Part shown: positions 55,649-64,000 of the stretch, in pieces
Position numbering within the stretch: the stretch's first letter is position 1
How the letters are laid out: each line of letters starts with the position of its first letter
Program-made: the position numbers and the translations under genes
Assembly (NCBI GenBank): GCA_020466095.1
Contig: CM035806.1
Coordinates: forward strand, 62,461,639 to 62,525,638
Source: Chlorops oryzae
Lineage: Eukaryota > Arthropoda > Insecta > Diptera > Chloropidae
Length of the DNA: 64,000 nucleotides
Reading direction: 5' to 3'
Notes under the pieces: model-generated
What the model saw: only the letters and a program-made list of their open reading frames with translations
What the model was told of the DNA's origin: nothing
The model's database searches: none

Positions 55649-56197
55649 ACAAGTGTTTTGCATTGTTGTTTTAAGAATTTTTCTGGGTGTGTGAACTTTT
55701 AATTGACTGTTGAACTAGAAGTAACATATACTGATGGCTTTTGCACTAGTCAAACTCTACTCGCTCATAGTTGATTAACTGTACCCATTTGCACTAGAGA
55801 CTTTTTCTCTGGTGGAGCTCTACTCGCTGTGCGACAATTATCGACATACTTCCTATAGGGATTTTAGGTACTTTTTTCCTTTTTTAAAATACACATTTTC
55901 CATTCAATTATCGTCGTTATCAACAGATTTTCATGACGCAAACTATTGACTTTTCTAAATTTTTTCGGTTCGTTTTAATTTAGAACGAAATGTTTTTGAA
56001 GTTAATACAAGTAATTTGTATCTATCTATTATAATAGATAATTATCGAAACATATTTTTTCTTATAAATCTTATATGGAGCACAGTAGGTCCAAAATATA
56101 TCAAAAATGTATATTTTTTAGACTAGTTAGGAGTTTTTGAAAAAGTTAAAATTTCAACCATGCAACAGACCATTTATTTTGAAAGAGAATGGAACCA

Positions 56198-56650
56198 CTG
56201 CAGTAATATGGACTGACCCAAGTGGTGCCTTCGGTCAGTCCTTCATGTTACCATTACTATTCCCCTCATAATTCCACTTCTAATGTATTCAACTGCCCGT
56301 TTTAACATGGGCCTGTCGTAGGGGAGGGACTAGTCCGCAAAACGGCTGATCATAGGCCAGTTTTTTGGGTCAATTGTCGGAATTTTGTCTGGTTTTAGGA
56401 TAGTCAAATGAAGAAAATTAACAACAAATTTCTTATATACATTCTAAGTTGATGAAAGTGCCATTTACAGACTACCCATAAACTAACCCCTTTATTACAG
56501 ACCGCCGGCTAGCCGAATTCCATGGAGCGAACTGCCATAATTTAACCGGTAGGGTTTGGACCGGTCAAATGCCAGTACTTCTTAAAAAACTGACCGGCTC
56601 ATTACTGCATGCTTTACATTACGAAATGCTTCACACATTGTAAAAAATGC
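56198..56650 (+). mobile_element. ctgcagtaa-type element (copy e)
   Basis: actgcagtaat at 56200 and attactgca near 56612 are inverted. The right half matches the reverse complement of 1363-1540 closely (gaccgccggctagccgaatt). No tRNA-like module or gene is visible. Confidence 0.55.
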
Positions 56651-58035
56651 TTAATTTTGTATGTGTTAGTTATGCACATCACCGATTTAAAATCAAATTG
56701 ACCTTATTTTATATTTTTTATATAGGAGAAAAAAGGGCCACGGCGCTACCTGCGTATTTATGTGTTGAAAAATTTTTAAAAATTTTAAATCGATCGGTCA
56801 AGTAGATTTTGCAGCATCGTGTTCACCGACTTCAAAAAAGTCGTTTTCCACAAAACTGACTTAAAGTTTTTTTTCCCGAACAAATGAAGGTGGGCCAATC
56901 GGTTTGAAATGCTTTACCTTCGTATCCGCTCGCACGATTTCCTTGAAATTTTTACACAATGCTCTTGAAATGTTGTCCATTCAGAAAAAAAATAAATAAA
57001 AAATCGATCCAAAATTTTTTCAAAACCATACCATCCCCTTAATCTACAATTAACAAATTCTGTTATCTCAAGTTTAGAGTTGTCATAATGCACAGTGTTT
57101 CGAGTCCATACATTCATTCCATGGCCAAAAATAAAATCATCAAATACTTCAACAAGGAGCCCACAAACAAAATTTCGTCTTTGCCCGCCCACTGGTTTGG
57201 CTGGTGGAGAAAGTTGCTTGTGAGCAACATTGGGCAAAAGTGGTAAAGAAAAAACTGTAAGTCACGTTTTTAGAACGAAGTTCTTTATGAAACGATAGCG
57301 ACAGGGGACCTAGTCGAGAAAAAGTGAAAAACCGCTATAAAATCCGCGTTACCTAAATTGAAGTTCGCAAAAACGGGTATAATAACCTTTGCAAAAACAA
57401 AGAAATATACATATATTTACGTAAAATGACTTGCTGATGCGGCCGAGATATTATACTTTTTTAGGCGACACTTATTTCCGACGATATCCCGAAAAAACAA
57501 TTAATTATTAAATTCAGAAACTACACAGACACATACATCCATAAATGCATTCAAACAAAACAAAACAATATGTGGTGCTGCCAGACTGAACGTTTTCAGA
57601 ATAACTCCGATTAGTAGGTTGTTGCAAATATATAAGGGCATTTTAGGTAGCTTCTAATTTTTTTGCGCTATCAAAGTATACGTCAATTCGTACATAATTA
57701 AAACATATTTGAAATCATCGTCTGTATGTATGAAAATTCGCATTTTCGAGACTATCTCATTTGCGATGGAAAACCCTTTACACGTATGCTTTTTCAGTTC
57801 CAGTATATTCTGCTTATCTAACTTAGCACTTTGAGGGCTCAACGCTGTTAAAGTAAATTGAAAGGAAGTAACGAACTCACTACTTTGAAGAAAGGAAATC
57901 AGAGTTGAAATTTCGATGACAGGTTGACAGAAATATAGGAAATGTGTGACTTAAATGCAACCCTGTGAGTCCGATTACTTGTAATAAGCGTATGCGTTCA
58001 AGTAGCGAAAGTAAGTCAAAGTACTTATTTGTTTT
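56651..58035. other. No gene recognised
   Basis: AT-rich with scattered short ORFs (56914-57237, 57654-57842) that lack domains. Confidence 0.35.
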
Positions 58036-59164
58036 TATACCCAGCGTAAGCAGGGTATATTAGGGTATCTTGTAACAGCCAGAATAACGCTCCGTAGATA
58101 TAGACATATATATATATATATATATATTCTTGATCAGGATCAAAAATTCGATTTAGACATGTCCGTCTGTCCGTCCGTCCGTGTCCGGATCTCCTCCGAA
58201 ACGGCTGGACCAATCAAGTCGAAATGTGGCACACAGGTATATCGGGGTCCGAGTATGATCTTAACTAAAAAAGACATCCGCTCACTGCCACGCCCACAAA
58301 TGAATTTAATGTGTTTTCAGTAAAATGCTTGTAACTTGCGAACCACTCAACACATTCCATTGATATTTGGTGTACTGGTAAACTACAAAAAGGAACATAT
58401 CCTGGAAAAAATGGACGCCGCCCTCCGTGAGCCACGCCCAAAAATAAGGGCTTATCGTAACTTGTGAAGTAAAAGGCGTAGATTCAAATTCGCAACATAG
58501 GTTGACCAAGACGAATGAAAGGTGTAGGAAAAAATTGTATGAGGCCCGCCCACTGCCACGCCCACAAATGGAGATTTTTCGTAACTTCCGAAGTAAAAAG
58601 CGTAGAAGCTTCAAATTCGCAACATAGGTTGACCAAGGCGAAGGAAAGGTGTAGGAAAAATTTTGTGGCTCGCCCACTGCCACGCCCACAAATGAAGATT
58701 TTTCGTAACTTCCGAGGTTAAAGGCGTAGAAGCTTCAAAATCGCAACATAGGTTGACAGAGGCAAATGAAAGGTGTAGGAACAAAAATGTATGTAGCCCG
58801 CCCACTGCCACGCCCACAAATGGAGAATTTTCGTAACTTCCGAAGTAAAAGGCATAGAAGCTTCAAATTCGCAACATAGGTTCGCCAAGGCGAATGAAAG
58901 GTGTAGGGAAAAAATTTTATTTGGCCCGCCCACTGCCACGCCCACAAATGAAGATTTTTCGTAACTTGCGAAGTAAAAGGCGTAGAAGCTTCAAATTCGC
59001 AACATAGGTTCACCAAGGCGAATGAAAGGTGTAGGGAAATAATCTATGTGGCCCTCCCACTGCCACGCCCATAAATAGAGAAGCTAAACATAGTGCGCTC
59101 ATAACGTCGGGACGCTGGGTATTTCAAAGTCGGGCTTGACCGACTTTAGCTTTCTTACTTGTTT
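58036..59164 (-). repeat. Hairpin-ended repeat family A, copy 4
   Basis: Mirror orientation of copy 2, from the tataccc hairpin to agctttcttacttgttt. It carries about five copies of the 107-127-bp unit between 58440 and 59060. The ORFs at 58306-59016 only translate the units. Confidence 0.85.
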
Positions 59165-59583
59165 GTTAATAAAATTAATATTTGGACGGCGTTCTTTTAA
59201 GAATTCAAGTGTTGTTAAAGACATTCTGATATGTTACTCAAAAATACAGCAAAAAATTTCGGGTAGGTGCGTTTTTCGCGTAAGTGCATAAAAATGTCTG
59301 GAAAATAATTTAATGCAGCTAAGCAGAATATACTGTATCGCATTTTCGCTTGTTAAAAACAGTTGAAAACAACAAATAGCCGTCTTGTATACATATATTT
59401 TTCGATTAATAAAAACAATTGAGTTTTGCGAAAAACCTTGCTGCGAATTATATTTACTAACATTTATAAATACCATAATGAACTTCGTTCTTATCTGGTG
59501 TCCTATGACACAACTCAACTTGTTTTTTTTGCATAAGTAGGAACATAATTTTTTATTATAAATATATTTTACATAAAAACTGT

Positions 59584-61401
59584 TCAAGTATGGAATGATA
59601 AAAAGCAATTTTTGTTGTTATTGCAGCATAGATTAACACCACACTTGATACATTTGGATAGTGAGGTTCCCGTCTTACATAGCCTGCAGCGCCCCTTTTC
59701 ACCAAACACAACCCAATGTCCATTTTGGTCGTAGCGTTTTGTGTTAGGAGGAGTTGGTGTAAATTTATATTTTTTCGAACCATCATTTGAAGCACTACTT
59801 GTTGAACAGGCAGCATTTGATATAGGGGACTCAATTTCAATGGCATTTGAAGGCCGCCCCTTTTTCGTGGTGGCCACTTCTGAGGAAGATGAAGTTGAAA
59901 CCATCAAAGAATTCGCGATTTCAAGTTGAAATTTAATGAGAGCCATGTGAACCGCTTATGGGTGAAGCTCTTTTAAGTAAAATATTCTAACATACCACTT
60001 CTTTGAGCGATGGTTAACTATATAAATTTCCATCAGCACATCAGAAAGATCTACTCCTCCCATATTTTTATTATAGCATGTGACAACAGCTGGTCTTGGA
60101 ATCTTTTTTTGCTGTGCACTCCAACGTCTGCAATACTCGATTGGTTGATCTCCTACATACGAAAATATTAACTGAACTGCTTTGTTGTCGAACCATCGCA
60201 CACATATAAGATTGTGATATATTTCACATTTGCTGTCATACGACCCTCTTCCTCGTTTTTTTTACCTCAGAATCTGAAAGCGATTCGCACCCACCAATTC
60301 GGTTCTTACGCACCGTCCCAGTTCCAAATATACCCATTTCCTTCAAGGCAATGAGAAAACTTACAGATGTAAACCAGGTGTCAAAGTACAACTTAAAATT
60401 CTCATGCTTTGGCAAGTCTTTGGCTAAATAGAGGACTATATCCGAAGAAATGCCCAGGCCATATGATGGACATGTACCATCACCAACATAAAGGGTAAAA
60501 TCGTTTACCATACCCGATGTCCCTGCGCGTGTAAACATTTTCAAACCCCACTTATAGGGTTTAGCAGGATTGTACTGCTTTAAATTCGAACGACCTGTGA
60601 GACATAAGCGTATAACATATATAAAATAATATAACAAACTTATTCACATACGCACCTTTGAAAGCAATTATTTGTTCATCAATACTTTGATGCTCTTCTT
60701 GGGGAAGCTTTTTACATTTTTCCTTAAAGATATTTAATAAGGGACGAATCTTAAAAAGCTTGTCATAGTTTGAACTTCCTTTTTGCGGTTGTTTGCTGTT
60801 ATCATTGAAATGAAGACATTCCTTATTTTTTTCGAATCTGTTTCTTGCTAACGAGTTTCAGATTGCTGTAAGACTTAGATCTTGGGACCATGCCATTCTA
60901 AATTGTGGCAACCCCAAGGTAGAGCAGAATTCCAATATAGCGCCTCATTTCTTCTCCAGTGCACTTCAGCTGAAGGCCAAACGTCTGAAGGCCGAACAAA
61001 TTCGTTTGATCCGTAATATGATTAATCATCTCACTATCGAAGAAGTCGATAAACTACTCCCATGGAGATTTCAATCCATTTACGGCCAAAACGGAACCAC
61101 CTTTCCAAACGCTATTCGGAGTTTCAAATGCTTTTGATCGCCACCTTAAAGTCTTTTGATCAATTTTTTCAAAATATCTTTCAGCGCTCATTTCATCAGG
61201 TTCTTAGCTTTCTCCACAAATTTCTTCCAAAAGTCCGAGTTCTATGCTCTCCCCTCTTTCCACAATATCTTTAATATTTTTCTCAAGCATTTCTGACACA
61301 TCCTCATCATCTCCACTTTCCTCATCGGTTGAAACATCCCAAGCAAAATCCAAAACTCGTTGAATTTCCTTTTCACACAAACCTTTTTGTTTTGGTTGCA
61401 T
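59584..61401 (-). pseudogene. piggyBac transposase (DDE_Tnp_1_7), broken
   Basis: Minus-strand segments in order: an acidic N-terminus (61401, with DVSTDEESGDDEDVSE), YFEKIDQKTL, SEMINHITDQTNLF, RRYIGILLYLGVA, FNDNSKQP..SSNYDKLFKI, the first Asp in SIDEQIIAFK, PYKWGLKMF, the second in YFDTWFTSVSFL, the third in MRWFDNKAVQLI, then NKNMGGVDLSD, and a C-terminal Cys-rich finger (CRLCKTGTSLSKCIKCGVNLC). Stops near 61200, 61045, 60884 and elsewhere, plus frameshifts, inactivate it. piggyBac enzymes move at TTAA sites. No neighbour appears to depend on it. Confidence 0.88.
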
Positions 61402-61794
61402 AACTAAAAAAAAAAATTTTTATTGACACAATGGACCAAAGTTGCCTGCAAGCAACTTGTTCAATTGAAAAATTCGTGCTTCTTTTCGTACGGCACAAAA
61501 CGCGAACTTACCTTCAATTAAATAGTTCTTATTCTTATTCAAAATAAATTTTTCTAACTCTTTTATATTTTAACTTAATTAACACGCAAAATGAACCTAT
61601 ATTCTCCACCGACTCCAAATTAGTGTTTGCTGATTTGCACTGACGTCGCACATTACAAATGATAACTTCTAAAATAACCGTCAAATATGCGTTGTTTGTT
61701 TTGATTTGCGTTTTCTAAAATATTAACCTGTTAATGGTTATATAAATTAAATACGCAGATTTGACGTTAACTTTGTTTTTTGAACACAAACAGG

Positions 61795-61833
61795 TGAAGT
61801 TGCTCTCAAGCAACTTTGGGGCTGAAAGGGTAA
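61795..61833 (-). repeat. Probable piggyBac 5' terminal region
   Basis: The minus strand from 61833 reads ccctttcagccccaaagttg, then gcttgagagcaact, with an inverted agttgc..gcaact word that recurs at about 61439. CCC-type starts are usual for piggyBac ends. The expected TTAA is only a TAA here, and the other end was not found. Confidence 0.45.
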
Positions 61834-61839
61834 GGCAAT

Positions 61840-63255
61840 GTTATGTGAAAGGTAAGTTATTACATGACATTTCAAGAAATGCCCCAGCGGCGCAAATGCA
61901 GAATACCGAATCGAATATTTCTCAAATACTTATAGTCTAGGATCCCACTGCAAAATCCTGCAGGGATCTGGTTTTTTGATCAAATTAATTTTAAATGAAT
62001 CTTGAGAATGTATGGAAGGGATTAACGATAGGTTGCGTTTTAAAAAATAGCCGCAATAACCTGTAGTAAATTTTAGTATAATTAATTTGCTAACATAAAT
62101 TGCAACTATATGTTTTTTAGTCAATTTGCCGTCTTTTGTAAGAGAATGGTATAACGAGTTTAAAAAAAATCGGTTGCTAGCTCTCAGTCAGCCGCAACGC
62201 TAGGGTTCCCAGGTTTGAACTGCTATAAGTTAACGTGACCGTCAACATATTTGTCCGTCTGTGAATTATGCTTTGAGATAACGTGACTGTCCACCTGCAA
62301 TTTTGCTGCATTGCAGTTTCCCACGACTGGCCTCTGTTCTTACTTCTTGCATTGCACTGATATCCGAAACCTTCTTAAAACCCTAGCTGCTTCAACAAAA
62401 TAAGCTGCCGAGTGCAGCAAAATATTTTTTCAATCTTAGGCTAAGATATGAATTTAAAATGTAAGAATGTTTAGTTTTGAAGTGAAACTCAAGAAGAGCA
62501 CATAGTGCCTATAAAAACTTCTAGCGTTTATATTTTTAAAAAACACATATGTTGAAAACTTTTTTTTTTTTTTTAACTATAATATTAATTTTGCAATAAT
62601 ATGTAAAGGATCGAACGTTTAAATGACCGTCGTCAGGATTATTTTCGAATTTGTTAGGTTAGAACGATTTATCTTTGTTGAACTTGTCCACTACGAGTGC
62701 CATTGAGTACTTCTATTCCTCCTTGACACACGTTTAGACTTAGCGATGAACAGGATCAGATACTTAGTCAGGATTAGTTTCGCTGTATTGAAATTTAAGG
62801 TTAGAACACGTTTAAATGACCGTCGTCAGGCTTCTGATGTGAGCTACACTTGACGATTGGAGCCAGCTCATAACGCGAACAAGGCACGGACAACCTTCTC
62901 AATCGAGTTTAAAACCTTTTATTCGCTTAATTATAAAATAAAGACAACACATAGTGTTAAAACAAAGTGTTAATATTTTTTTGAAAACACATAGTGTTGA
63001 CAACCTTTTATAAAATAAAAACTAACACATATTGTTAGAATAAATATTGTAAATTTAATAATTTGCATAATTTATATTAATGTTAAATGTTTCACCTATT
63101 TTTTTATAATTTTAATACAGAATTAAAGTTTCATCTGACGTATTACGAAAATCCATGGCTGCCAGCTGGAAAATGGCCGCAAACGTAGGTTGCCATTATT
63201 TTAATGAACGATTCTCCCTCCAGGATTTTTTAGAAAATCTGAGTTTATACATTTT
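61840..63255. other. No gene; short direct repeats
   Basis: AT-rich. A 22-bp direct repeat beginning cgtttaaatgaccgtcgtc lies at 62616 and 62809. 'acacatagtgtt' words recur near 62948-63030. No coding support. Confidence 0.4.
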
Positions 63256-63540
63256 TATACCCGACACACTCTGTGTCGAGGGTATATTGCGTTTGTGTGG
63301 TGGTATGAAACACCCAGAACCAGTCGAGATAGACCATACAAAATATATATAGAAATGATCAGCGTCACTAGGAGATTCGATTTAGCTATGTCCGTCCGTC
63401 TGTCTGTAAACAATTTTCTTATCGAACGAGTTGAGCTATCTTAACGAAATTTGGTATGCGTGCTCACGGGGACATGAGTAAGAACAAGACCAATGGACCC
63501 GATCGGACCATTTTTAGGCGTACCTCCACAAAAATCGCCG
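63256..63540 (+). repeat. Hairpin-ended repeat family B, copy 2 (truncated)
   Basis: Matches the first 290 bp of copy 1 at 52133, including the gacacactctgtgtc hairpin and 'gtatgcgtgctcacggggac'. The second terminal hairpin is missing. Confidence 0.8.
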
Positions 63541-63785
63541 ACTAGTCGGTTACTTACTTTGTCTATATTTTTTAATAAAATGTACGTAGATAATTTGTGT
63601 AGTTTCGTCGTTCATTCAGGGAGCACTATAAACGACGCTGTTTCCAATCACAGAAAATGAAAATCTCCAACTCGCCGGTCACACGTATGAAAACATATTT
63701 TAAAACAATTTATAAGCAGAAGAAGACGTGCGAAGTAAAGAAACGGTTATTTGTTGAATGTTCCGAAACAATCTTTGTTTCACTT

Positions 63786-64000
63786 TTTTATACCCAGCGT
63801 AAGCGGGGTATATTAGTTTTGTGCGAATCTTGTAACAGGGAGAACTAAGCTCCGGAGATATAGACATATAGATATAGAAATGATCAGGATCAAAAACTGA
63901 ATCGATTTAGACATGTCCGTCTGTCCGTCCGTCCGTCCGTCTGTCCGTCTGTCCGTCTGTCCGTCTGTCCGTCCGTCCGTGGTCGGATCTCCTCCGAAAC
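63786..64000 (-). repeat. Hairpin-ended repeat family A, copy 5 (runs off the window)
   Basis: Starts at the tataccc hairpin and continues through the gtccgtctgtcc microsatellite to tctcctccgaaac at the window edge. Confidence 0.85.

Larger units (their letters stand above)
54128..56197. repeat. Decayed relatives of the ctgcagtaa elements with two tRNA-like modules
   Basis: The segment begins near atccctgcaggaaattgaactagtgcagaag and repeats 'gaactagtgcagaagtag' at about 54163 and 54291. 'ctctactcgct' words return at about 55764 and 55817 after a family A insertion. The minus-strand tRNA-like modules at 54556 and 54876 lie in the middle. Ends could not be paired with confidence. The 56 kb end is AT-rich and empty. 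Confidence 0.4.

Noticed and set aside
1..64000. CRISPR array, bacterial genes or operons
   Set aside because: Short introns, transposon content and lack of regular spacer arrays show eukaryotic DNA; the tandem repeats have no unique spacers.

Overview
The window reads as AT-rich, transposon-dominated DNA from a higher (schizophoran) fly. The evidence is indirect: fly-type elements throughout (mauritiana-like mariner, BEL/Pao with a tRNA-Tyr primer site, PIF/Harbinger, several hAT lineages, piggyBac), short insect introns of 57-71 bp, and dispersed 'gtccgtctg' repeats like those of Drosophila and related flies. I recognise no conserved host gene. Almost every gene-like stretch belongs to a mobile element, and the main structure is nesting.

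Layout. 1-9.5 kb: a palindrome-bearing dispersed repeat, a LINE reverse-transcriptase relic, then a cut-and-paste element whose transposase gene (2265-2610 and 7610-9118) is split by a PIF/Harbinger element (2611-7606, TAA duplication). That Harbinger holds a Tc1-like fragment and two hAT-type insertions, each with an 8-bp duplication. 12.1-14.9 kb: a second, complete Harbinger with matching inverted repeats, a transposase with two stops, and an intact zeste-like partner gene. 16.5-22.7 kb: MITE-like elements, LINE 3' ends, tandem repeats. 24.1-32.5 kb: a complete BEL/Pao retrotransposon on the minus strand (LTRs of 412 and 411 bp, 5-bp duplication) with a hAT inside it and an unusual second zinc-knuckle/protease ORF downstream of integrase. 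32.8-33.7 kb and 51.7-56.6 kb: elements ending in ctgcagtaa and carrying tRNA-like Pol III modules. 36.3-38.7 kb: a nearly intact hAT. 39.4-42.4 kb: two Harbinger-derived MITEs, one with a mariner inside. 44.3-50.0 kb: inverted repeats of about 430-480 bp around a broken gene of a widespread arthropod repeat protein of unknown function, itself hit by a mariner with an open transposase frame and by a hairpin-ended repeat. 59.6-61.8 kb: a broken piggyBac.

The genes do not form a host pathway. They are transposases, their accessory DNA-binding proteins and retrotransposon polyproteins. The insertion order can be read from target-site duplications. Two hairpin-ended repeat families, A (five copies) and B (two copies), are scattered through the window and appear to be relatively late arrivals. 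Boundaries and duplications were located by eye, so coordinates of repeats without a clear duplication are approximate.
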